A stretch of DNA of 64,000 nucleotides from Bordetella sp. LUAb4 (GCF_021325795.1 NZ_JAHPZX010000003.1:434001-498000), one strand, 5' to 3'; shown: positions 35,371 to 43,581, counted from the stretch's first letter. Made by a program: numbers and translations. Notes: generated from the sequence alone by a model not told the origin.

Positions 35371-37005
35371 CTGGGGGATGACCGACGTCAGGGAAAAATT
35401 CTGAGTATTGGGGGTTACCGCCGAACTTGCCGCAACGAAGATCGAGCCGACCTTGTTGGCGGTGGTGCGTATCAGCGGCGCCGTGGCGTAGCCGTCCCCA
35501 TCGGTGGCGACCACCACCGAGGTGGGCGTCCAGCTCAGGAGCGGGACGGTATCTCCCTGGATGAATTCAGCTGGACTGTTTATCAAGGCGAAGGTGACAG
35601 CTAGATTGGCCACGGCGGAGCTGTCCTTGCCCAGGACCTTGACCTTGAGCCGCTGGTCGAACGTCAGTCCGGCGGCCTGCTGTTGCTTGTCGCCTTGCGC
35701 GATGGTCATGGCCGCGACCTTACCGCTCCATACGCGCAGCGTGAACTTCGCGATCCTGCCCGACGTGTCGGTGCGGGGGTCTTGGGTTCGATAGGTGCTG
35801 GGAGAGGCGAAGACATTGCCGACGGCGTAACCGGCTGGTCCATACTCACTGGTCTTGGTGACCATGGCGGGAGCGGTGGCGGTGCCTCCTCCATCATCGT
35901 CCACCTCGACGATGGCCTCCTGGCCGCTGGCGAAAGAGATGTTGGCTGTTTCGTCCTCTACCGGACCCTCGTAGATATCAAACTTCACCTTTCCCGTCGT
36001 GGCGGGCAGATGGCTTTTCGTTATGGCCTTGGCGACGATCCTGTCAGGAAACGGGTTGCCGGCAATGGTGTCTTGATGGTCAGCGCGTCCTGTATCGCAG
36101 TACCAAGGCGCCGATTCGGGGGCTCCGTCTTCGTCGACATGCAAGACGAACAGATACTCTTCTGAGCTGAAAACGCAGCCTGCGCTGATCTTGACGTCTC
36201 CGGCAGCCTTGCTTTTGATACGAGGGCACGTCGCAATGCCGTTCTTGCACCAGACGTACACCCAGCCGCAGGGAATGGCGTCATTTTTTCCTAAGTACCG
36301 CTGGTTATCCCCGCTGAAATCGAACTCGGCCTGGTCTGGTGTGTCGAGCGAGAACCACACCAGCATATTGTGTGTGGCCTCCATGGATCCCTGGGAGTCG
36401 GTGACTTTCACCGACAAAGGCGTCGAGAACACATCATTGGTCTTTGCCGTCTGGCCGTCACCTCGATAAGCGGTGATCAGTGCTGAGTCCTCACGCCAAC
36501 AGCGATATTCGAAGGTGACATTCCTATGCTGATTTCCTGCGTTCCTGTTGTTGTACATATCGTCGGGCGTCACATTTATATACCCTGACGAATAATCCGG
36601 CGAACTCGTTACGTTGGGAGCCGGAGGGGAGATCTGGCCCGGCGCATAGACGGCCCTTTGATCACTTGTAAGGCTCTGCGCAGAAGGATTCCAAGTCACT
36701 GCCGAAGTCGGATACTTGAGGTCGTCATAGACTTGCTCGCCAGCATTGACAGGAAAGAAAGCGACGTTGCCGCTCACGATCTCATTGCCATAGCTGCTGC
36801 TATACCGTTTGACCGTGAACCATGCGATTCCACCATTAAGGTATTGGGCGATCGTTGGAACGGATCTATACCAAACGTCGCTGCCGTTCCAGTAGACTCG
36901 AACGGAGGACTGCGAGTTCCGGTCGTCTCGCTGAGTAACAGCGTCGACGGTTGACTCGGAGGCGGACGCTGAAATGGACTCGGTACTCTTGCGGAGTTCT
37001 GTCAT
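33598..37005 (-). CDS. Giant Ig-like repeat protein (H), 1135 residues
   Basis: First gene of its unit, with the shared promoter element at 37043-37087. The ATG at 37005 is chosen over an ATG 6 bp upstream because AGGAA then has normal spacing and the start aligns with genes F and I. Head with SVRVYWNGSDVWYRSVPTI and TSSPDYSSGYINVTPDDMY, seven Ig-like modules (GDGQTAKTNDVFSTPLSVKV onward) and a cap ending VAVQVFSN. The body is almost identical to gene F, but the first 165 residues differ at many positions. No signal peptide, membrane segment or cysteine-rich region. Function unknown. Confidence 0.8.
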   Translation of the reverse strand: MTELRKSTESISASASESTVDAVTQRDDRNSQSSVRVYWNGSDVWYRSVPTIAQYLNGGIAWFTVKRYSSSYGNEIVSGNVAFFPVNAGEQVYDDLKYPTSAVTWNPSAQSLTSDQRAVYAPGQISPPAPNVTSSPDYSSGYINVTPDDMYNNRNAGNQHRNVTFEYRCWREDSALITAYRGDGQTAKTNDVFSTPLSVKVTDSQGSMEATHNMLVWFSLDTPDQAEFDFSGDNQRYLGKNDAIPCGWVYVWCKNGIATCPRIKSKAAGDVKISAGCVFSSEEYLFVLHVDEDGAPESAPWYCDTGRADHQDTIAGNPFPDRIVAKAITKSHLPATTGKVKFDIYEGPVEDETANISFASGQEAIVEVDDDGGGTATAPAMVTKTSEYGPAGYAVGNVFASPSTYRTQDPRTDTSGRIAKFTLRVWSGKVAAMTIAQGDKQQQAAGLTFDQRLKVKVLGKDSSAVANLAVTFALINSPAEFIQGDTVPLLSWTPTSVVVATDGDGYATAPLIRTTANKVGSIFVAASSAVTPNTQNFSLTSVIPQGAAVGLQKENGDQQDQHINELFPFPLSVLASAKDGPAQTGQITFTSVADGASGAFIAKGTSQQSPTSVANVSDGSAVTPDALMAISVSNAKQSYGSFTVKATAPYSTLPTTFSQRVWRNKNAVLTPQGDGNPADNQALEGFPFKSPVTVRVTDPSGNIVNDLLVTFTIDGSATFRYDDLSGHQGTDMAAMVYTRDGLATSPDIIAGAKAGTVTITADATVAVKPVEFQLEVLEAATAPNFTYPLSGDKQDQLPGGSFAFPLVVSTKTIDGQAATTGDVYWEIAPDTATASFAGVSGLKTTTKVVNGVATSPPIVAGKSYDDDHGTLTVYAYPTSYTGDPKNDTIKEQVTAFTLRVWPEDFIHLVPGSDHQKANKGEDFADPLTVTVQDTHLAGAPVTDYLVTFKITNGPATFDPDDPNADYVSMTSDNKTAVVRSNFIGIATAPTLQAGMEAGTVTVVVSDPLSNHASYSDLTVIDPLPKVYILTALTTTLSIPVNSSNNASFQLKQLNGSGASVAGKNITFTLKNDTRSQASFSPAALETETSHVTDGGGLVTVKIWGMDIPGNALLYASQEQANPDPTIPVAVQVFSN

Positions 37006-37042
37006 GGCCATGCTTTCCTATTCGAATGGGGCATCAGCCCAC

Positions 37043-37087
37043 ATTCTTTCTTGGTGCGAGGACCGGGGTAGAGTAATTTTCGGTAAC
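37043..37087 (-). promoter_or_regulatory. Shared promoter-like element, copy before gene H
   Basis: Minus strand: GTTAC-CGAAA-ATTACT, 21 bp, then GAAAGAAT, with the same 45-bp span as the copies before genes D and J. The distal end is 38 nt from the start codon at 37005. The upstream terminator of gene I (37157-37190) isolates it from the previous unit. Confidence 0.7.
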
Positions 37088-37156
37088 CCCGATTGATTTG
37101 AGTCATCTCGCCGCTGAAATCTTGATGATGTGGTCGTCATTCGCAGCGGACAAAAG

Positions 37157-37211
37157 AAAAAAGCCGCGAGCAAAATAATCTGCTCGCGGCTCGCGGCTCG
37201 CGGCTCGCGGC
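37157..37211 (-). terminator. Terminator after gene I with 7-bp stem repeats
   Basis: Arms GCCGCGAGCA (37163-37172) and TGCTCGCGGC (37181-37190), followed on the minus strand by six T (plus-strand A-run 37157-37162). The right arm is extended by tandem TCGCGGC units (37184-37190, 37191-37197, 37198-37204, 37205-37211), so several alternative stems can form. It closes the J-I unit. Confidence 0.8.
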
Positions 37212-37234
37212 TCCGCGGTAAGGCGGGGGATGCT

Positions 37235-40200
37235 TTAGTTGCTGAAGACCTGCACGGAGACAGGGATGGTGCCGTCGGGGTTGGCTTGCTCCTGCGAGGC
37301 ATACAGGGAGGCGTTCCCGGGCTGGTCCATGCCCCAGATCTTTATGGAAGCCACGCCATTGGGATCGGTCGTGCCGTTGGTTTCGGTCTGGGGTGCGAAT
37401 GGCGAGAAGCTGGCCTGGCAATGCGTGTCGTTCTTCAGGGTGAACGTGATGTTTTTTCCCGCTACCGAGGCGCCCGAGTTATCAAGTTGTTTGAGCTGGA
37501 AGCTTGCGCTGTTCGAGCCATTCATCGGTATGGACACGGATGTCGATAGCGCTGACAGGATGTACACCTTGGGTGCCGGGTCGACGACGGTCAGACTCTT
37601 GTACGACGCATGATTGCCCAGGGGGTCGCTGACGACTACCGTGACGGCACCCCCCTCCATGCCCGCTCGCAATGCGGGAGCAGTGGCGATGCCCATGAAA
37701 TTGCTGCGCACGACTGTCGTCTTGTTGTCCGGCGTCATCGACACATAATCCGCATCGGGGTCGTCCGGGTCGAAGGTGGCGGGGCCGTTGGTAATCCTGA
37801 ACGTCACCAGATAGTCCGTCACCGGCCCGTTGTCCAGATGGCTGTCCTGGATGGCGACAGTCAGTGGATCGGGAAAATTCTCGCCCTTGGAGGCCTTCTG
37901 ATTATCCGAACCGGGGACCAGATTGATGAAGTTTTTCGCCCATACCCTCAAGGTAAATGCGCTGACCTGACCGTTGATGTCGTCGTCTTGCGGCTTGCCG
38001 GTGTAGGAGGTGGGGTAGGCATAGACCGTCAATATCCCGTGATCGTCGTCCGCCGTAGCGCCCGCGACGATGGAGGGTGAGGTCGCCACGCCGTTGACCA
38101 CTTGGGTCGTGGTCTTCAACCCGCTCACCCCGGCGAAGGAAGCCGTTGCGGTTCCTGGCACGATTTCCCAGAAGACATCGCCCGTGGTGGCTGTCTCGCC
38201 TTCGATGGTTTTCGTCGAGACGACGAGTGGCATGGAGAACGAGCCACCGGGCAACTGGTCCTGTTTGTCTCCGCTCTGCGGATACGTGAAGTTGGGTGCT
38301 GTCGCGGACTCCAGGACTTCCAGCTGGAACTCCACCGGCTTGACCGCCACGGTGGCGTCCGCGGTGATGGTGACGGTACCGGCGCTGTCGCCAGCGATGA
38401 TTTCCGGCGAGGTGGCCAGGCCGTTTCTGGTGTACACCATGGCGGCCATGTCGGTGCCCTGATGACCGCTCAAGTCGTCGTAGCGGAAGGTGGCGGACCC
38501 ATCGATGGTGAAGGTCACCAGCAGGTCATTGACGATATTGCCGCTGGGATCGGTGACGAGTACGGTCACCGGCGAGCGGAAGGGAAAGCCCTCGAGGGCC
38601 TGGTTGTCCTCCGGCTTGCTATCATCTTGCGCTGTCAGCACCGCATTCTTGTTGCGCCAGACTCTTTGAGTGAACGTCGTCGGAAGATTGGAATAGGGCG
38701 CGGAGGCCTTCACCGTGAAGGACCCATAGCTTTGTTTTGCATTCGAGACGCTTATTGCCATCAGTGCGTCCGGGGTAACGGCGGAGCCGTCGCTGACGTT
38801 GGCGACGGAGGTCGGTTTTTGCTGATTCGTGCCGTTGGTAATGAATGCCCCCGACGCGCCATCAGCCACGCTGGTGAAGGTGATCTGGCCGGTTTGGGCG
38901 GGGCCGTCTTTCGCGAAGGCCAGGACCGACAGCGGAAACGGGAAGAGTTCGTTGATGTGTTGGTCCTGCAGATCGCCGCTTTCCTTTTGCAGGCCGACTG
39001 CCGCTCCCAAGGGGATGACCGAGGACAGGGAAAAATTCTGAGTACTGGACACCGCCGAACTCGCCGCAACGAAGATCGAGCCGATCTTGTTGGCGGTGGC
39101 GCGTATCAGCGGCGCCGTGGCGTAGCCATCGTTATCCGTGGCGACCACCACCGAGGTGGGCGTCCAGCTCAGAAGCGGGACAGTATCTCCCTGGATGAAT
39201 TCAGCTGGACTGTTTATCAAGGCGAAGGTGACAGTTAGATTGGCCACGGCGGAGCCGTCCTTGCCCAGGACCTTGACCTTGAGCCGCTGGTCGAACGTTA
39301 GTCCGGCGTGCTGCTGTTGCTTGTCGCCCTGCGCGATGGTCATGGCCGCGATCCTGCCGCTCCATACGCGCAGCGTGAACGTCGCGATCCTGCCCGACGT
39401 GTCGGTGCGAGGATCTTGTGTTCGATAGGTGCTGGGATAGGCGAAGACACTGCCGACGGCGTAACCGGCCGGTCCATATTCGCTGGTCTTGGTGACCATG
39501 GCGGGAGCGGTGGCGGTGCCCCCGCCGTCTGGGTCCACCCGTACGATGGCCTCCGGGCTATCGCCGAAAGAGATGTTGGCCATTTCGCCCTGGACAGGAT
39601 CCGTATAGATATCAAACTTTACCTTTCCCGTTGTAGCGGGCAGGTGGGTTTGCGTCTGTACCTTGGCGACGAGGTCCTGTGGAAACGAGGTGCCGACAAT
39701 AGTGTCTTGATGGTCATTGCGCAATGGCGTGCAGAACCACGGCGCCGATGAGGTATCCCCGTCATCGTCGACGTGCAAGACGAACATGTACGAGTTCGGG
39801 TTGGCCAGGACGCAGCTTGCGAAGACCTTGACGGTTCCGGCGGTCTTGCTTTTGATGCGAGGGGCCGTTGCAACACCATTCTTGCACCAGACCTGCACGT
39901 TGTATCCGTCCTGAATCGTCGAGTACCGCTGGTTATCCCCGAGGAAATCGAATTCGGCCTGGTCCTTGGTCTGGATCTCGAACCACACCGGCATATTGTG
40001 TGCGGCCTCCATGGATCCCTGGGAGTCAGTGACCTTCACCGACAACGGTGTCGAGAACACATCATTCGTCTCTGCCGACTGTCCATCACCCTTATAAGCA
40101 GTCAGCCGTGCTGTGTGCTGTAGCCAATAGCGGTATTCAAATTGGGTAAACCTATCCAGAGAGGCCCGGCTGGTAGTCGAAAACTGTGCCGGCACAACGT

Positions 40201-40612
40201 TTATGTAGCCGGCGCAGTAGTCTGGGGAAGCCGATACGTTGGGAGTTGGCTGCGCGTAACTGTCCACCATAAATGCTTGCCGTCCCCTTTCCACGTCCAT
40301 TAGGCCGTCCGTCCAATTCACTTCCGAAATAGGGAATGCGCAGTCGTAGTACGCTGGATTGGGATAATCGACAGGCTGGAAAACCGGGTAGTCAACCATC
40401 TGCTGACTGCCGTAGTTGCTCGTGTACGTCAGAGTCCAGAAGTTAGGCATCACGTACAGTGAGTGGGAGATCGCTTGAGAGCCGAGAAAGCCTAGACTGC
40501 TGTTCCAGTGGATTCGGACGCTTTCCTGGGAGGTGTCGTCGCGCTGAGTAACAGCATCCACGGACGCTGCGGAAACGGACTCGGAATCGGTATTCTTGCT
40601 GAGTTTGGTCAT
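37235..40612 (-). CDS. Giant Ig-like repeat protein (I), 1125 residues
   Basis: Second gene of the J-I unit, 26 bp after gene J; GGAA lies 7-10 nt upstream of the ATG. Head 1-165 is the most divergent of the four (SASPDYCAGYINVVP at about 127-141; FEYRYWLQHTARL at 158-170). Seven modules start near residues 170 onward with GDGQSAETNDVFSTPLSVKV, NDHQDTIVGTSFPQDLVAKV, GDKQQQHAGLTFDQRLKVKV, GDLQDQHINELFPFPLSVLA, DNQALEGFPFRSPVTVLV, GDKQDQLPGGSFSMPLVVST and DNQKASKGENFPDPLTVAI. The cap ends VSVQVFSN. No Sec signal. Followed by a strong terminator. Confidence 0.8.
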   Translation of the reverse strand: MTKLSKNTDSESVSAASVDAVTQRDDTSQESVRIHWNSSLGFLGSQAISHSLYVMPNFWTLTYTSNYGSQQMVDYPVFQPVDYPNPAYYDCAFPISEVNWTDGLMDVERGRQAFMVDSYAQPTPNVSASPDYCAGYINVVPAQFSTTSRASLDRFTQFEYRYWLQHTARLTAYKGDGQSAETNDVFSTPLSVKVTDSQGSMEAAHNMPVWFEIQTKDQAEFDFLGDNQRYSTIQDGYNVQVWCKNGVATAPRIKSKTAGTVKVFASCVLANPNSYMFVLHVDDDGDTSSAPWFCTPLRNDHQDTIVGTSFPQDLVAKVQTQTHLPATTGKVKFDIYTDPVQGEMANISFGDSPEAIVRVDPDGGGTATAPAMVTKTSEYGPAGYAVGSVFAYPSTYRTQDPRTDTSGRIATFTLRVWSGRIAAMTIAQGDKQQQHAGLTFDQRLKVKVLGKDGSAVANLTVTFALINSPAEFIQGDTVPLLSWTPTSVVVATDNDGYATAPLIRATANKIGSIFVAASSAVSSTQNFSLSSVIPLGAAVGLQKESGDLQDQHINELFPFPLSVLAFAKDGPAQTGQITFTSVADGASGAFITNGTNQQKPTSVANVSDGSAVTPDALMAISVSNAKQSYGSFTVKASAPYSNLPTTFTQRVWRNKNAVLTAQDDSKPEDNQALEGFPFRSPVTVLVTDPSGNIVNDLLVTFTIDGSATFRYDDLSGHQGTDMAAMVYTRNGLATSPEIIAGDSAGTVTITADATVAVKPVEFQLEVLESATAPNFTYPQSGDKQDQLPGGSFSMPLVVSTKTIEGETATTGDVFWEIVPGTATASFAGVSGLKTTTQVVNGVATSPSIVAGATADDDHGILTVYAYPTSYTGKPQDDDINGQVSAFTLRVWAKNFINLVPGSDNQKASKGENFPDPLTVAIQDSHLDNGPVTDYLVTFRITNGPATFDPDDPDADYVSMTPDNKTTVVRSNFMGIATAPALRAGMEGGAVTVVVSDPLGNHASYKSLTVVDPAPKVYILSALSTSVSIPMNGSNSASFQLKQLDNSGASVAGKNITFTLKNDTHCQASFSPFAPQTETNGTTDPNGVASIKIWGMDQPGNASLYASQEQANPDGTIPVSVQVFSN

Positions 40613-40638
40613 GGCTATGTTCCAGTTTGAACCGTGGT

Positions 40639-41580
40639 TCAGGTCACATTCACGTTGAACGTCAGCGTGGCGCCGCCGGCCAATGGGGTTGACGCGCGGA
40701 TCTGGCACGCGCCGGATTTCGATCCCGCTAGGAGACCAGGCGCGATAGCGTAAGCACCCTCGACGGCGACCGCCGCGACCTTGCCGTTGTTGCTGATGCG
40801 GCTGTAGCGAGCGGTGTTTCCTGACTGAGCAAAGGTCACATCACCGCTGATGATGGAGAAAGTGATCACCATGTGTTCCGCGGCCCGTAGGGAACCCGTG
40901 CTGTCAGCGACAAGCGCGGTCAGCGGAGCGAAGAAGTTGCCACGATAGACGGACTGCCCGTCGCCGCTCTCGGTGGCGAGCTTTACGGTGGGTGCGAACC
41001 ATGTCCGTACCGCGAACACCGCGCACCTGGCGAGATCAGTGTCGGCTGTTGGACCCAGAGGAAGCGTTCCGGTCTCGTAGGCCATGAAGTAGCCAATGCC
41101 GTAATCCGGTGAGAAGCCGCTCGGCCCTGTGGGCTTTTGCATGACAATGCCATAGGCCGTGGCCAATACGTCATCGCCGGTAGTGACGAATCCTTTGATG
41201 GTCGAAGTGTTGGGCGCCGCTGTCGAAACCAGGCCAAGCCCAAACCAGTTCTGCCGCCAGACGAATTTGACGTTGCCGCCGGGGACGGCAGGCGTGCGCC
41301 CCCAGGTCGTGTCCTGGCAGCGCGCGATCAGGGGCGCTACCAACTGGCCCGGCAGCACATCCTTGACTTCCGGATGGTCGTCGGAGAACTCGTCCCAATG
41401 TATGCGCATGGCGATGTTCTTCGATGCGGCATCGCGCTGCTCCTCGCCTGCCTGCTTCAACGATTCCTGGGAGAAATTTCGGGCTTGCGCGAAGTGCTGC
41501 GTCAGCGTCGTCCGCCGAGGACGATAGTCCGGTGCAGTGGGGCTGGAGGCTTGCGTGTGGACCGCTGCTTCATCGTTCAT
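40639..41580 (-). CDS. Short head-plus-one-module Ig-like protein (J), 313 residues
   Basis: First gene of the J-I unit, with the shared promoter at 41622-41666. The ATG at 41580 (MNDEAAVHTQASSPTAPDY) follows AAGGAACGAAAGCCC. Close relative of the protein at 32542-33480: IHWDEFSDDHPEVKDVLPGQ, TTGDDVLATAYGIVMQKPTG and GFSPDYGIGYFMAYETG are shared, then one kind-b module (GDGQSVYRGNFFAPLTALV through GAYAIAPGLLAGSKSG). The polar N-terminus has no signal peptide. Role unknown; it always precedes a giant gene. Confidence 0.74.
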   Translation of the reverse strand: MNDEAAVHTQASSPTAPDYRPRRTTLTQHFAQARNFSQESLKQAGEEQRDAASKNIAMRIHWDEFSDDHPEVKDVLPGQLVAPLIARCQDTTWGRTPAVPGGNVKFVWRQNWFGLGLVSTAAPNTSTIKGFVTTGDDVLATAYGIVMQKPTGPSGFSPDYGIGYFMAYETGTLPLGPTADTDLARCAVFAVRTWFAPTVKLATESGDGQSVYRGNFFAPLTALVADSTGSLRAAEHMVITFSIISGDVTFAQSGNTARYSRISNNGKVAAVAVEGAYAIAPGLLAGSKSGACQIRASTPLAGGATLTFNVNVT

Positions 41581-41621
41581 GGGCTTTCGTTCCTTGTCGA
41601 AATCGTGTGGCATAGGGTCAC

Positions 41622-41666
41622 ATTCTTTCCTGGTACGGGAACCTGGATGGAGTAATCTTCAGTAAC
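41622..41666 (-). promoter_or_regulatory. Shared promoter-like element, copy before gene J
   Basis: Minus strand: GTTAC-TGAAG-ATTACT, 21 bp, then GAAAGAAT. Here both half-elements read TTACT exactly, 10 bp apart (one helical turn). The distal end is 42 nt from the start codon at 41580. It lies in a 357-bp gap (41581-41937) that also holds the porin terminator. Confidence 0.7.
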
Positions 41667-41736
41667 TTCCCGTTGATTCGAATTGTCTTGGTGCTGGCTT
41701 TTCCATGACGTAGCCGTCATTCACGAAACTGCAAAT

Positions 41737-41774
41737 AAAAAAGCCGCGAGCAGAAAAAAATCTGCTCGCGGCTT
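41737..41774 (-). terminator. Terminator of the first porin gene
   Basis: AAGCCGCGAGCAGA (41741-41754) and TCTGCTCGCGGCTT (41761-41774) form a 14-bp perfect stem with a short A/T loop, followed on the minus strand by a T-run. It belongs to the same hairpin family as the copies at 29035, 33550, 37157 and 44717. Confidence 0.88.
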
Positions 41775-41937
41775 CGCGGTAAGGCAGGAAATAGCGCTTT
41801 GCTGGAGACGCCGGTCCCTGTCCGGCTACCGCTGTAACCCGTGCCGCGCGCGACCTGCGGGGCTGGTTGTCACTCTCCGGACCGAACGGAACAAATGGTC
41901 CGGACTGGCTGGCCGCGCGGTGGCACTGGGGCGCTGC

Positions 41938-43053
41938 TTAGAAGCGGTGGCGAATACCCGTGGCGACGACCGTGTCGGTGACGCCGTCACGGAACGCGTA
42001 GTTGTCGGCGTACGAGGCATACGCGTAGAGATTGGTGCGCTTGGACAGGTTGTAGGTGATGCCCGCGGCATAGACGTTGAAGGTTTTGTCGTCGCCCGTC
42101 AGCTTGCTGTTGTTGGGATCGGCACGCTGCCAGGATCCAAACACCGAGGTGACGGCGCCGATCGGCACGGTCGCGCCCAACAGGGTGGAAGTGGCGGTGA
42201 AGCCGTTGGCGCTGTGGTAGTTGCCGAAATTCTGGAAGTCGCTGCTGGGTGATATGGCCAGCGACTGGCCGACGAACCAGCCGTCGCGCGTCTGGCTGAC
42301 GGCAGCCGCCACCTTGACCACTTCGAAGTCGTAATAGCCGCCCAGCGCATATTGCGTAGGCCGCGCCGAATTCTTGCCGCCGACCGCGGCATCGGTGGGA
42401 TTCAGGCGGTCGTAGGAGGCGGCCAGGAACAAGGGGCCGTTGCTGTACGAAAGACCGGTGGTGATTTCGCGGTTGTTGCCGCCGGTGTTGAACTTGCCGG
42501 AACCATCGTTCAGCGTGTCGTCCGCGTTGAAGGAATAACCCAGGCCAAATTTGAAGCCGTTGATGGTGGGGGTCTGGTACAGCACCAGGTTGTCCACGCG
42601 CATGGTGTTCATGGCGCTGAACGTGGTACCCATATTGGCGGAGTTATAGCTGATGGCGAACGGGTCGATCTGCCCGAACAGCTTGGAGGCCATATTGGTC
42701 TGACGGCCGAATTCGAGGCGGCCCCAGGACTTGGAGTCCAGGCCCAGCGTGGCTTGGCGGCCGAACAGGCGGCTGTTCTGCGCCATCTTGCCGTTGTTGG
42801 CGGTGAAGCCGTTTTCCAGGGTGAAGACCGCCGACAGGCCGTCGCCCAGGTCTTCGACACCGCGCAGGCCCCAGCGCGAACCACTGGACGTGCCGGACAT
42901 TTCGCTGAAGCGCGAAGCATGGAAGCCGTCACCGCGGACGCGCTCGTAGCCCACGCCAAGATCGATGAGGCCGTACAGGGTAACGGCGGTTTCCGCGTGC
43001 GCGACACCGGCGCATGCCGCCGTAAGGGATACGGCGAGTAGGGTCTTTTTCAT
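41938..43053 (-). CDS. Gram-negative general porin (copy 1)
   Basis: 371 residues from ATG at 43053. Signal peptide MKKTLLAVSLTAACAGVAHA, then ETAVTLYGLIDLGVGYERV, the start of the 16-strand betaproteobacterial porin (Porin_4). The protein ends TGIRHRF with the C-terminal Phe needed for outer-membrane insertion. It is a passive trimeric channel for small solutes. An in-frame extension upstream would place residues before the signal peptide and is rejected. The sequence is closely related to the porin at 44957-46072, and both share an upstream 16-bp block. Confidence 0.95.
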   Translation of the reverse strand: MKKTLLAVSLTAACAGVAHAETAVTLYGLIDLGVGYERVRGDGFHASRFSEMSGTSSGSRWGLRGVEDLGDGLSAVFTLENGFTANNGKMAQNSRLFGRQATLGLDSKSWGRLEFGRQTNMASKLFGQIDPFAISYNSANMGTTFSAMNTMRVDNLVLYQTPTINGFKFGLGYSFNADDTLNDGSGKFNTGGNNREITTGLSYSNGPLFLAASYDRLNPTDAAVGGKNSARPTQYALGGYYDFEVVKVAAAVSQTRDGWFVGQSLAISPSSDFQNFGNYHSANGFTATSTLLGATVPIGAVTSVFGSWQRADPNNSKLTGDDKTFNVYAAGITYNLSKRTNLYAYASYADNYAFRDGVTDTVVATGIRHRF

Positions 43054-43112
43054 GCTTTTCTCAAATCGGAAAGAGGGGAACGAGGCTTCGATCCGGGACG
43101 AACCGAACACGA

Positions 43113-43128
43113 GCGCAAGTTTCAATTC
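43113..43128 (-). promoter_or_regulatory. Conserved 16-bp block upstream of porin copy 1
   Basis: GCGCAAGTTTCAATTC lies 60 bp upstream of the porin start and is identical to 46138-46153, which is 66 bp upstream of the second porin. Sequence around it is less conserved. On the minus strand it contains TTGAAA, a possible -35 box. Confidence 0.55.
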
Positions 43129-43305
43129 TTTTCGATGATGGAAAAAGCGTAAATGTGGCGAACTGCATCCCGCTGGTGATTGGATCAATGGCTTGGGCCT
43201 TTGGCCCTTCGCCGCTGTATGGCGTTGCCTTGGCCCTTCTACGCTGCGTGCGTCTTTGATCTACGCGAGAGGAATTCAGTTCGACGCAGGCAGCGGCTGA
43301 TAGCG

Positions 43306-43581
43306 TCAGTTCCGCTTCGGCGGGTAGTCCAGTTCGCCGAACGTGTACTGGCCGGTGGCCTTGGCTTCGGCTATTTCCTGCTCGACTTGTGCGCGGGTCT
43401 TGGCGACCGCGGGCGTGCGCGACGCCGATACCTGCTGCGCCGACGCTTCCTGCGCCTTCGCGGGGGCGAGCGGAACGATTTGCGCGGGCGCGTCGGGATC
43501 CTGCGGCGGGGTGAATGCGAAAGCAGTCGAGGCGCTCATCAGCAGGGCGCCGGCGGCCAGGGCCAAAGGGGCAATCTTCAT
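43306..43581 (-). CDS. DUF4148 small exported protein
   Basis: 91 residues from ATG at 43581. Signal peptide MKIAPLALAAGALLMSAST followed by AFA, then a Pro/Ala-rich linker and the C-terminal signature KTRAQVEQEIAEAKATGQYTFGELDYPP of DUF4148 proteins, which are common in Burkholderiales. The ribosome-binding site AGGAAA is directly upstream. Function unknown; periplasmic. The longer frame upstream adds 33 residues ahead of the signal peptide and was not used. Confidence 0.85.
   Translation of the reverse strand: MKIAPLALAAGALLMSASTAFAFTPPQDPDAPAQIVPLAPAKAQEASAQQVSASRTPAVAKTRAQVEQEIAEAKATGQYTFGELDYPPKRN

Noticed and set aside
41581-41800. Attachment-site copy of the tRNA-Pro 3' end at the far side of the cluster
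   Set aside because: No stretch matching the last 20 bases of the tRNA was found there by eye.
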